From assembly GCA_024228935.1 (NCBI GenBank), contig JAAESX010000213.1:1-64000 (forward strand): a stretch of 64,000 nucleotides of DNA. Direction: 5' to 3'. Source of the DNA: Pseudomonadota bacterium (GTDB lineage: Bacteria; Myxococcota_A; UBA796; CAJQPC01). Made by a program: the position numbers and the translations under genes. The notes under the pieces are model-generated. The model was given only the letters and a program-made list of their open reading frames with translations. It had not been told where the DNA came from and did no database searches. Every line of letters starts with the position of its first letter. Position 1 is the first letter of the stretch. Positions 18,081 through 25,294 of this stretch are shown here, in pieces.

Positions 18081-18929
18081 TCAAGCTTCTTGAATGATGA
18101 GCTCCAGGAAGCGACGCCCGGCTCGACCCAGCGGTGCGCCCGCTCGGGAGACCAGCGACGGCGTGTAGGTCCATCGATTCGTCGGCCGGTCGACGAGCTG
18201 GACCCGACCGGCGGCCAGATCCTCGGCGACCAGATGCTCGGGCACCCAGCCGAACCCGGCGCCCTCGACCAGGGCCAGCCGCTTGCCGTGGAAGTCGGAC
18301 AGGTACACGACCTGGGTCGCTCCCTCGAAGCCCGCGCGAGGCGTCTTGTCGAACCGCGGAGAGCTGTCCTTCACCACGAGCTCGACGGTCTGGTGGTCCG
18401 GCGCCCCCACCAGCACCATCTCCAGCGGCGGGAGCGGGTGCACGACGAGCGGGTCGTCCTCGGGGTCGAAGTCCAGGATGAGCATCAGGTCCGCTCGCTC
18501 GCTGGCCCAGCGCGACGGGACGCCTTCCTGGTACTCGACGTCCACGCGCAGCCGCGTCGGGATGCCATCGGCCGCGAACTGCCGCAGCGCCCGAGCGATG
18601 GGCTCCATCGGGTAGACGCCGTCCACCACGACGTGCAGATCGGGCTCCCAGCCGTCTCGCAGCTCCTGGGCCGTCCTCTCGAGCCGGGCTCCGGCCTCGA
18701 GCACGAGCCGGGCCTCCTCGAGCAGTCGCCGACCGGCCGCGGTCAGGTGGGTCCGGTTGCCGCTCCGCTCGAAGAGCGCGACGTCGAGCTGCTCCTCGAG
18801 CGTCTTCACCGCGTAGCTGATGGCGGACGGGACACGGTGGAGCTCCCGGGCCGCCCCGGCGAAGCTGCCGGACCGCTCGATCGCGTCGAGGACCTCGAGC
18901 TGGTCGAGGGTGTGGACCAGCCGCGCCAC
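18081..18929 (-). CDS. LysR-family transcriptional regulator
   Basis: 282 residues, typical length. N-terminal winged HTH: LDQLEVLDAIERSGSFAGAARELHRVPSAISYAVKTLE, then the effector-binding periplasmic-protein-like fold with the usual end (GFGWVPEHLVAEDL). The start is a GTG that directly follows the stop codon of the upstream gene (TGAGTG), so it is cotranscribed rather than divergently placed as LysR genes usually are. The target operon cannot be deduced: the adjacent genes on both sides are lipoproteins and unknowns. Confidence 0.92.
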   Translation of the reverse strand: MARLVHTLDQLEVLDAIERSGSFAGAARELHRVPSAISYAVKTLEEQLDVALFERSGNRTHLTAAGRRLLEEARLVLEAGARLERTAQELRDGWEPDLHVVVDGVYPMEPIARALRQFAADGIPTRLRVDVEYQEGVPSRWASERADLMLILDFDPEDDPLVVHPLPPLEMVLVGAPDHQTVELVVKDSSPRFDKTPRAGFEGATQVVYLSDFHGKRLALVEGAGFGWVPEHLVAEDLAAGRVQLVDRPTNRWTYTPSLVSRAGAPLGRAGRRFLELIIQEA

Positions 18930-19415
18930 TCAGCTCAGCGCGTCGCGCAGCCGCTTGGCGGACATACCGGAGAGCGACGAGCCCTGGCGCTCCAGCTTGG
19001 TGAGGACCGCATGCGGGTCCACCTTGGACTGCTTGAGCGCGCGGTAGGCCTTGTCCGGCAGCTCGTGCGTCGCGAACCGGTCCTTCACGGCCGTCCAGGC
19101 CGCCTGCTCGCGCTTCTTCATGAACGCGTCGCGAAGCTGCGCGAGCTCCTTGGCGTCGCGCCCCCTGCCCCCCTTCTTCAGGAGCTTGACCAGCTGGTCG
19201 CTCGCCTGCCGCGCCTGACCGAGCTTCGGCTTCGGAGCCAGCTGGACCGATGAGAAGCCGCGCGCGAGCTGGCTCAGACGCTGGTGCCAGGCCGAGCCGA
19301 GGTGGGCGCCGTCCTTCATCGCCTCGGGCGGTGCGTCGTCCGAGAGCTTCTTCGGGGCCTCCTTCGGGAGCTCCCGTCCGAACGCTGATGCGAGCTGGCC
19401 CTTGAGGTCCTTCAC
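18930..19415 (-). CDS. hypothetical basic helical protein
   Basis: 161 residues from a GTG that overlaps the upstream lipoprotein's stop as GTGA. The sequence is rich in Lys, Ala, Leu and Glu with long predicted helices (QARQASDQLVKLLKKGG, AKELAQLRDAFMKKREQAAW) and no signal peptide or membrane segment. I do not recognise the family. It is coupled on both sides: to the lipoprotein upstream and to the LysR regulator directly downstream. Confidence 0.6.
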   Translation of the reverse strand: MKDLKGQLASAFGRELPKEAPKKLSDDAPPEAMKDGAHLGSAWHQRLSQLARGFSSVQLAPKPKLGQARQASDQLVKLLKKGGRGRDAKELAQLRDAFMKKREQAAWTAVKDRFATHELPDKAYRALKQSKVDPHAVLTKLERQGSSLSGMSAKRLRDALS

Positions 19416-20203
19416 TTGTGCCAGCTCTTGAGCTCGGAGACGTCGCCCGACCAGACGGTGCCCGCGTCCTTGTCCACGACCCAGTAGTAGTCCTGGCCCT
19501 GGGCCTTGACCTTCAGGACGTTCTTGAACGTCCCGGCGGGGACGGTGACGTCGTCGTGGTCGGACACGACGTAGGTGGCCTCGTACTCATAGTCGGTGGT
19601 GGAGCCGTTCTGGGTGACCTCGTACGCGTAGCTCGCGTCCCAGCTGGAGCCGTCTTCGACGTCCCAGATCATCACCAGGAGCGGATCCGTGTACCGGACG
19701 GTCTGCTCGATGGTCTGCGCGGACTGGCCCGAGATCTGGTAGACGAGGTCCGTATCGGAGCGCACCAGCCAGGCGCCATCGTCGTCGCACTCGTACGTGC
19801 TGGACGTCGAGCTCTCGTACCGCTCGTACGAGGGGTGCTCGAGCTCGCCTTCGCTCTTGATGACGACCTTGTAGGCATCGCCCACGTCATCGACCGAGTG
19901 CACCCAGGTCGTCGAGTCGTAGGCCTGGCCGGTCTCCTGTTCGTACTCGGCCGTGTAGGCCCACTTCCACTCGGCCCCCGAGTCCATGAAGCCGCTGTAC
20001 TTGGGGCAGTGCCGCGTGATGCCGCCGTTGCCACCGCCGGGATCGGTGTCGTCGCCGCCGAACGAGTCCTGCGTGTCGTCGTTGCCGCCTCCGCCACCGA
20101 ACAGTCCGCCGCGGGGTTCGTCCTCGCCGGTGTCGGCGCTGCGACCACCGCCGCAGGCCAGGGCGGTCAGGGCGATGGGGATCAAGGCGTGTCGGAGACG
20201 CAT
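19412..20203 (-). CDS. lipoprotein with acidic/Gly-rich linker, function unknown
   Basis: 263 residues from the ATG at 20203 (AGGAG 5 nt upstream). The signal peptide MRLRHALIPIALTALAC is a conventional one with two arginines and a lipobox ALAC, unlike most other lipoproteins here. A Gly/Asp/Thr linker (about 20-60) follows. The beta-rich body carries WKWAYTAEYEQ, YKVVIKSEGELEH and a C-terminal VVDKDAGTVWSGDVSELKSW, and is rich in Ser, Tyr and Asp. It looks like a YD/DUF-type beta-sandwich, but I do not recognise it. Directly downstream of the oxidoreductase remnant. Confidence 0.65.
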   Translation of the reverse strand: MRLRHALIPIALTALACGGGRSADTGEDEPRGGLFGGGGGNDDTQDSFGGDDTDPGGGNGGITRHCPKYSGFMDSGAEWKWAYTAEYEQETGQAYDSTTWVHSVDDVGDAYKVVIKSEGELEHPSYERYESSTSSTYECDDDGAWLVRSDTDLVYQISGQSAQTIEQTVRYTDPLLVMIWDVEDGSSWDASYAYEVTQNGSTTDYEYEATYVVSDHDDVTVPAGTFKNVLKVKAQGQDYYWVVDKDAGTVWSGDVSELKSWHK

Positions 20204-20205
20204 GC

Positions 20206-20602
20206 TCACTCCTGGTAGGAGTACCGCTCCTCGAGCCAGGGGTCGGCTCGGTTGTGGTACCCGCGCTCCTCCCAATAACCCCGCTCGTCGCTGGTCCGAA
20301 ACTCGATGTCCGCGAGCCACTTCAGGCTCTTCCAGGCGTACAGGTGGTGCACGACGAGCCGGACGGGGCCTCCGTGAGCCGGCGTCAGCGGTTCGCCGTC
20401 GTGGTGGGTCGCCACCAGGTTGTCCGGCCTGGCGAAGTCGGCCAGCGCCAAGTTCGTGGTGTAGGCGCCAGGTCTCCGGGTCGAACGTCGGGACCTCGCC
20501 CTCGTGCAGCACGGGCCATCCACCGACCTTCTTCTGCCCAGGGGGGAGTCGAACGGTCGAGCGTTCGGCCTGGACCTTCTGTCCGGCCCGCCACAGGGGC
20601 AT
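20206..20602 (-). pseudogene. remnant of a sulfite-oxidase/MsrP-type molybdopterin oxidoreductase with an internal deletion and frameshift
   Basis: The ATG at 20602 (2 nt after the previous stop) opens a frame reading RLPPGQKKVGGWPVLHEG and VPTFDPETWRL, which is the start of a molybdopterin-binding oxidoreductase domain. The same DNA then continues in another frame as AYTTNLALADF, DGEPLTPAHGGPVRLVV and LYAWKSLKWLADIEF, which is the end of that family. The join is near 20463-20473. About 80 residues are missing between them, including the region that carries the molybdenum-ligand cysteine. The protein cannot be catalytic. The downstream lipoprotein gene, overlapping nearby, is intact. An assembly or read error is an alternative but would have to remove over 200 bp. 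Confidence 0.8.
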
Positions 20603-20603
20603 G

Positions 20604-21386
20604 TCAGCCCTTGTCCTCAAGCTGTAGCTGCGTGAAGCCGAACTTCACCTTGAGCGTCACGAACCGGTCGTCGATGTCCAGGATGATGTCGGTGACCTCC
20701 ATCTTCAGCTGGATGGCGGCCGTCGCCCCCACCAGCGCCTCGTCCAGCTGCTTCTTCGGGAGGACCGTCACCGGGTTCACCTGCGGGAGCGCCTGGCTCT
20801 CGATGAGCTTTCCGATGATGTCGTTCGCGAGCCGCAGGACGATGTTCTCGCCCAGGTCGATCCCGACATCCGTGACCTCGCCGACGATGGCCTGCTGGTC
20901 CGCGTCGTACCGGACCTCGCCGATGCCGACCTCGGCCCCGATGCGCTTCTCGACGCGGAACGGAATCTCGATGTTCTGGTCCAGGAGCGTCGCGGTGCCA
21001 TGCGCGACCAGCTTGGCGTGCGCCTCGAGACCCAGCTTCTGCTCGGAGAACTTGAAGTCGCTGCCCTCGTCGTCGATGTGGACCTCCCAGTCCCCCTCGA
21101 CCTTGATGAGCCGGTCCATCGCGTCGTAGACCTGCTCGCGGCGGTTCCCCCACGTCTCCTTGGCCCGGTCCTTCACGCGGATCAGGGCGTCGTTCTGGGG
21201 CCCCTCCAGAAGACCGGCGACGCGCTCCTTCACCTGGAGCTGTCGCGCGGCGGACCGCAGGTTCTCGGTGAGGTTGAACGGTCCGGACTGGACCTTCACC
21301 GGGAGGGCCTCGCCGAGAAGCTTGGTGAAGAGGCTCTTTCCGATGGAGAGCGAGATGTCGTAGGACTCGCCGATCTGTGCGGTCAT
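20604..21386 (-). CDS. hypothetical protein with repeated beta-rich segments
   Basis: 260 residues from an ATG with GGGAG 5-6 nt upstream. There is no signal peptide or membrane segment. Several stretches (WEVHIDDEGSDFKFSEQ, VGIGEVRYDADQQAIVGEV, GENIVLRLANDIIGKLIE, ATAAIQLKMEVTDIILDID) have the alternating pattern of curved beta-sheets like those of lipid-transfer (TULIP/LolA-like) folds. This is a visual impression only. The stop lies 2 nt before the molybdo-oxidoreductase remnant. It is divergent from ndk across 118 bp that probably hold both promoters. Confidence 0.55.
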   Translation of the reverse strand: MTAQIGESYDISLSIGKSLFTKLLGEALPVKVQSGPFNLTENLRSAARQLQVKERVAGLLEGPQNDALIRVKDRAKETWGNRREQVYDAMDRLIKVEGDWEVHIDDEGSDFKFSEQKLGLEAHAKLVAHGTATLLDQNIEIPFRVEKRIGAEVGIGEVRYDADQQAIVGEVTDVGIDLGENIVLRLANDIIGKLIESQALPQVNPVTVLPKKQLDEALVGATAAIQLKMEVTDIILDIDDRFVTLKVKFGFTQLQLEDKG

Positions 21387-21504
21387 GGGGGGCTCCCGGG
21401 CAGGCCGAGGGAGTCTACCGCCTCAGTCTCATGGCTCGCGTCCGATCGTCGTGCTAGACCGCGCGCCCTGACATCCAGAATCCAGCACACTCGTGGAGAC
21501 ACTC

Positions 21505-21918
21505 ATGGAGCGCACGCTCTCGATCATCAAGCCCGACGCCGTCAAGAAGGGCGTCATCGGTCCCATCCTCGCCCGCTTCGAGGAGGAGGGCCTCCGCATC
21601 TGCGCGATGAAGAAGATCCAGATGAGCAAGCGCGTCGCCGAGGGCTTCTACGCCGTGCACGCCGAGCGTCCGTTCTTCGGTGAGCTGACCGAGTTCATGT
21701 CGTCCGGCCCCTGCGTCGTCATCGCGCTCGAGGGCGAAGGCGCCATCCTGGCCAACCGCCGCATCATGGGCGCGACGAACCCGGCCGAGGCCGCCGACGG
21801 CACCCTCCGCAAGCTCTACGCGGACAGCATCGGCGAGAACGCCGTGCACGGCTCGGACGCTCCCGAGACGGCCGCGACCGAGATCGCGTACTTCTTCGCG
21901 GGCACTGAGCTCCTGTAG
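21505..21918 (+). CDS. ndk: nucleoside diphosphate kinase
   Basis: 137 residues from the ATG at 21505 (GGAG 6 nt upstream); an upstream in-frame GTG would add four residues. Ndk transfers the gamma phosphate of ATP to NDPs through a phosphohistidine. Visible: MERTLSIIKPDAVKKG at the N-terminus, the active-site His in NAVHGSD near residue 115, and MGATNPAEAADGT before it. Length and sequence are fully standard. A strong hairpin plus T-run follows at 21969-22012. Confidence 0.98.
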   Translation: MERTLSIIKPDAVKKGVIGPILARFEEEGLRICAMKKIQMSKRVAEGFYAVHAERPFFGELTEFMSSGPCVVIALEGEGAILANRRIMGATNPAEAADGTLRKLYADSIGENAVHGSDAPETAATEIAYFFAGTELL

Positions 21919-21968
21919 AGGTCGCAGGGACCCGCGCGTCCCACTGCGACCCGCGGGTCGCACCCCCG

Positions 21969-22012
21969 AAGCCCCGATCTGGCACGTTCCTTGCGCCAGC
22001 TCGGGGCTTTTG
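21969..22012 (+). terminator. intrinsic terminator after ndk
   Basis: A long stem of AGCCCCGA / TCGGGGCT extends inward to CTGGC / GCCAG (11-nt loop) and is followed by TTTT. It sits about 50 bp after the ndk stop. Its loop and inner stem contain the first sigma-54-like element, so one sequence seems to end ndk transcription and start the next gene. Confidence 0.85.
21980..21994 (+). promoter_or_regulatory. sigma-54-type promoter element 1
   Basis: TGGCACG-N4-TTGC, an exact match to the -24/-12 consensus core. Predicted start site about 22006. It drives toward the small lipoprotein gene at 22046-22492. Embedded in the ndk terminator hairpin. Inferred from pattern only. Confidence 0.6.
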
Positions 22013-22026
22013 GCATCTTCCGCGGC

Positions 22027-22042
22027 TGGCACCATCCTTGCT
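22027..22042 (+). promoter_or_regulatory. sigma-54-type promoter element 2
   Basis: TGGCACC-ATCC-TTGCT, one base off the -24/-12 consensus and 47 bp downstream of the first copy; 13 of 15 bases agree between the two. The predicted start site (about 22053) is 2 bases before the ATG at 22055, which would make an almost leaderless mRNA. No enhancer-binding protein gene lies in the window. Confidence 0.55.
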
Positions 22043-22045
22043 AAA

Positions 22046-22492
22046 ATGACCGTGATGCTGCTCTTCGCCCTCACCGCCTGCAGTGACTTCGGGATGGACC
22101 AACACGAGGTCTCCATCGACGGCGGTGCCCGTGTGACGCTCGAGCCGACCGAGACGGTCCAGTTCGAGCCGACCTCGGCGTTCGCAGCGGCGAGCTCGGC
22201 CGAGCTCGTCATCTACAGCAGCGGAGACGCCCCGCTCGCCGTCCACGACATCTTCATCGGTGGCGTGGACGCGGACGTGTTCTACGTGCCGGACCTGCCG
22301 CTCCCCATCATGTTGGAGCCTGGGTACGAGTTCCCTGCCCGCATCTACTTCGAGCCCAACGCCGAGAGCACGTTCTCGGCCGACGTCACGGTGACGACGG
22401 CCGGCAACCTCGAGGAGGTCGACGTCAGCCGCCGCCTCATTGGGAACGGCTGCTACGACCGGGGCAACGACGGGACCTGCGACGACTACTAG
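22046..22492 (+). CDS. small lipoprotein with an immunoglobulin-like (choice-of-anchor/ASPM-SPD2-type) domain
   Basis: 148 residues from the ATG at 22046 (MTVMLLFALTAC-S-D leader) or 145 from the ATG at 22055; neither has a Shine-Dalgarno. After the lipobox Cys the body resembles the Ig-like domains that recur in Myxococcota surface lipoproteins: VQFEPTSAFAAASSAEL, SSGDAPLAVHDIFI, VTVTTAGN. The C-terminus is Cys-containing and acidic (CYDRGNDGTCDDY). Two sigma-54-like promoter elements lie directly upstream, implying control by an enhancer-binding protein. Function unknown. Confidence 0.7.
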   Translation: MTVMLLFALTACSDFGMDQHEVSIDGGARVTLEPTETVQFEPTSAFAAASSAELVIYSSGDAPLAVHDIFIGGVDADVFYVPDLPLPIMLEPGYEFPARIYFEPNAESTFSADVTVTTAGNLEEVDVSRRLIGNGCYDRGNDGTCDDY

Positions 22493-22497
22493 GTCCG

Positions 22498-22570
22498 GCT
22501 CGCTCCGCATCGCCTCGGGGGGAACCCCAGCAGGTTCCCCCGGCCTCCTGCGTCGGCCTCCCCCTCCGGC
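22498..22570. repeat. intergenic direct repeat, copy 1
   Basis: Begins GCTCGCTCCGCATCGCCTCG and ends TCCCCCTCCGGC. It contains a perfect 9-bp inverted repeat (GGGGGAACC at 22518-22526, GGTTCCCCC at 22533-22541, 6-nt loop). A second copy starts at 22713. Part of the 316-bp non-coding stretch 22493-22808, in which I see no gene. Confidence 0.75.
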
Positions 22571-22712
22571 AGCGCTCACCCTCGTACTCGCAGGCTCGCA
22601 TTCGAGCCGCTAGGTGCGTCGCGGCTGCCCTCCGTTCGCAAGCTCACTTCGGGGTCCTCGCCGCGCAGTTCCGGCTCGAGACGGCCGTGGGACCTGCGAC
22701 CACGCATTCGAA

Positions 22713-22780
22713 GCTCGCTCCGCATCGCCTCGGGGGGCCCCCCTGCAGGTTCGCCTCCCGCATCTGCCTCCCCCTCCGGC
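22713..22780. repeat. intergenic direct repeat, copy 2
   Basis: Shares the first 25 bases with copy 1 exactly and the last 12 exactly. Small gaps and changes in between break the hairpin (GGGGGGCCCCCCTGCAGG). It ends about 28 bp before the PlsB-like start codon. Confidence 0.75.
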
Positions 22781-22808
22781 GGTCGAGCCCACGTGGTAGA
22801 CCCGCTTC

Positions 22809-24386
22809 ATGGGCGAGTACCCGAGCATCTTCAAGTCTCCGAGCATCCCATCCGTCAGCAAGGCGCTCGTCGCCCGCTGGGAGAAGCGCCTGGACGCGCT
22901 GGAGCTCGACGCGCTGGCCGACCTGGTCGCCGACACGGTCTACAAGGAGCGCCTGCGCTTCGAGGACGAGCCGGGCCACGACAAGGAGGTCAGCGACATC
23001 GACGCCGCCGCCAAGGCCATCAGCCAGCGCAGCCGGAGCGCGCTCTGCTCGGCGGTCCGTCGACTGGTCCGGAGCTACGCCCACGAGATCCATCATCCGT
23101 TCAGCACGCGTGCCTACGGTCTGGCCACTCGCGTGCTGCCCTCGGCGCTGACGAACCTGGTCACGGCCAGCGACCCGCGACGCCTGCTGCTGCGCGAGAC
23201 GGACCCGGGAAGGCGCATCGCCATCCACGGCGACGTGGACCAGATCAAGCGCCTCGCTGAGAAGGGCACGCTGATCCTCGCCCCCACGCACCTCTCGAAC
23301 CTCGACTCCCCTCTCATCGGGTACGTCCTGTTCAACTCGGGCCTGCCCCCGTTCTCGTACGGCGCCGGGCTGAACCTGTTCAGCAACCCGATGATGGCGT
23401 TCTGGATGAGCCGGCTGGGCGCGTACACGGTCGACCGTCGCAAGCGTGGGCGCATCTACAAGCAGACCCTGAAGGACTACTCGACCGAGATCCTGCGTCG
23501 GGGCTGCCACAGCCTGTTCTTCCCAGGCGGCACGCGGAGTCGGTCCGGGCGGGTCGAACACAGCCTCAAGAAGGGTCTGCTGGGGACGGGCGTCCGGGCG
23601 TGGCAGGAGCAGCTCGCCGAGCGCTCCCCGACCTCGGACGTGTTCGTGGTGCCGCTGACGCTCTCGACGTCGCTGGTCCTGGAGGCAGAGACCCTGGTGC
23701 GTGACTCGCTCAGTCGCGAAGGCAAGAGCCGCTACATCATCGTCGACGACGAGTTCAGTCAGCCCCGTCGGGTCGCGAGCTACCTGACGCGCGTCGCGAA
23801 CCTGGACGAGTCGGTCCACGTGACCTTCGGCACGCCGCTGGACGTCATGGGCAATCCGGTGGACGCCGATGGCAACAGCCTGGGACCGGACGGCGAGGCC
23901 ATCGACCGCAAGCGCTACGTGTGCAACGACGACGGCCAGGTCGAGTGGGACGACCAGCGGGACCAGATCTACACGCAGCGTCTGTCCAAGGCGCTCGTGC
24001 GCTCGTACCACCGGGACAACGTGGCGCTGCCGACCCACGTCGCCGCGCTCGCGGCCTGGCGTTGCCTGGCGCGGCAGAACCCGGGCCTCGACACGTGGCG
24101 GCTCGTGCGGGTCGAGCGCAGCGGTCGTCAGCTCGACCGCGCCGAGGTCCTGCAGGAGATCCAGCGCATCCGCGGAGAGCTCAACGCGCTGCGGCAGCGG
24201 GACCGGATCCGGACGTCGCTCCCCGGGGACGCCGAGCACCTGCTCGAGACGGCCATCCAGCGCTTCGGCAGCTACCACTCGCGACCGGCCATCGAGGCAC
24301 GCGGCCAGCGGGTCGACATCGATCCGGAGCTGTGTCTGTTCTACCGGAACCGCCTGCATGGCTACGGCCTGGAGGGCACCTCATGA
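22809..24386 (+). CDS. glycerol-3-phosphate/1-acyl-glycerol phosphate acyltransferase-like protein (PlsB-type motifs)
   Basis: 525 residues. The acyltransferase core shows motif I PTHLSNLDSPLIG (H-x4-D, near residue 160), a PFSYGAGLNLFS block, and motif III FPGGTRSRSG near residue 240, as in PlsB/PlsC enzymes that acylate glycerol phosphate in phospholipid synthesis. Length is between PlsC (about 250) and PlsB (about 800). An N-terminal helical region and a C-terminal extension of about 200 residues frame the core. No Shine-Dalgarno is visible. The GpsA-like gene overlaps its stop (ATGA), linking glycerol-3-phosphate chemistry and acylation in one operon. Confidence 0.88.
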   Translation: MGEYPSIFKSPSIPSVSKALVARWEKRLDALELDALADLVADTVYKERLRFEDEPGHDKEVSDIDAAAKAISQRSRSALCSAVRRLVRSYAHEIHHPFSTRAYGLATRVLPSALTNLVTASDPRRLLLRETDPGRRIAIHGDVDQIKRLAEKGTLILAPTHLSNLDSPLIGYVLFNSGLPPFSYGAGLNLFSNPMMAFWMSRLGAYTVDRRKRGRIYKQTLKDYSTEILRRGCHSLFFPGGTRSRSGRVEHSLKKGLLGTGVRAWQEQLAERSPTSDVFVVPLTLSTSLVLEAETLVRDSLSREGKSRYIIVDDEFSQPRRVASYLTRVANLDESVHVTFGTPLDVMGNPVDADGNSLGPDGEAIDRKRYVCNDDGQVEWDDQRDQIYTQRLSKALVRSYHRDNVALPTHVAALAAWRCLARQNPGLDTWRLVRVERSGRQLDRAEVLQEIQRIRGELNALRQRDRIRTSLPGDAEHLLETAIQRFGSYHSRPAIEARGQRVDIDPELCLFYRNRLHGYGLEGTS

Positions 24387-25288
24387 ACGTCGGAATCATC
24401 GGCGCTGGCCCGATCGCCCAGGCGCTGACGACCATCGCGCTCTCCAACGGCCACGAGGCGCTCCTCGGAACCCCCGGTCGTCCTCCACGCCGCAAGCTCC
24501 CGGTGACCCAGCGCCTGCGCGACGTCACGGACTTCGCCGAGGTCGTGCTCATCGCGGTCCCGGCCTGGGACGTGCGCGGACTGTTCACCGAGCTCGGGCT
24601 GGCGCCCAGGCACCGCACGCTCCTCTTCACCCGTGGCCTGGACTCGGAGTCCGGGCGCTGGCTCTCCAGCCTGGTCGGCGAGCTCACGCCCTGTGTTCGC
24701 GTGGGCGTTCTCGCCGGGCCCCTCGTCTCGAGCGAGGTCTTCAAGGGCATCCCGACAGCGCTGGTCGCGGCGAGCCCGTACGACGAGGTCGCTCACCTGG
24801 CCCAGGACGCCCTGCACGGCTCCGCCTGTCGCGTCTACACCTCGCGCGACCCACACGCCGTCGAGCTGGCCGCCACGATGGTCGGCGTCCTGGCCGTGGC
24901 CGTCGGCATCGTCGACGGGATGGGGCTCGGCGTCGGCACCCGCGGGGTCGTCGTCAGTCGAGGTCTCGCCGAGGCCGTTCGGTTGGCGCACGGACTCGGC
25001 GTCGACCCTGCCGGGATGTACGGGCTGGCCGGCGTCGGCGAGCTGTTCGCGGCCGCGTCCAACAGCAAGCACCCGGCGTACCTGGACGGGCGAGCCATCC
25101 TGGACGGCCAGGACCGCAAGCGCTCCGAGCCCATCCGTGCCGCCCTGACCGCGCTGGCCGCCGGCAAACGGGTCGGCGTCGAGCTGCCGCTGACCGCCGC
25201 CATCCATGCCATCGCGAACGGGAAGCTCGGGGCCCACGAGGCCATGCGGATGCTCATGGAGCGGCCGCCGCAGGACGGCGAGGTATAG
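24383..25288 (+). CDS. GpsA-like NAD-dependent glycerol-3-phosphate dehydrogenase homologue, catalytic Lys missing
   Basis: 301 residues from the ATG overlapping the acyltransferase stop. The N-terminal Rossmann motif VGIIGAGPIAQAL and AGPLVSSEV follow GpsA. In the C-terminal helical domain, AVELAATMVGVLAVAVGIVDG aligns without gaps to the GpsA segment that contains the catalytic A-L-K-N. Here Lys-Asn are Val167-Gly168. The later S-R-N-R substrate/NAD motif is also replaced (SNSKHPAY). The fold is clear, but normal dehydrogenase activity looks unlikely. It may act on another substrate or as a partner of the acyltransferase. Confidence 0.82.
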   Translation: MNVGIIGAGPIAQALTTIALSNGHEALLGTPGRPPRRKLPVTQRLRDVTDFAEVVLIAVPAWDVRGLFTELGLAPRHRTLLFTRGLDSESGRWLSSLVGELTPCVRVGVLAGPLVSSEVFKGIPTALVAASPYDEVAHLAQDALHGSACRVYTSRDPHAVELAATMVGVLAVAVGIVDGMGLGVGTRGVVVSRGLAEAVRLAHGLGVDPAGMYGLAGVGELFAAASNSKHPAYLDGRAILDGQDRKRSEPIRAALTALAAGKRVGVELPLTAAIHAIANGKLGAHEAMRMLMERPPQDGEV

Positions 25289-25294
25289 ACGCGT

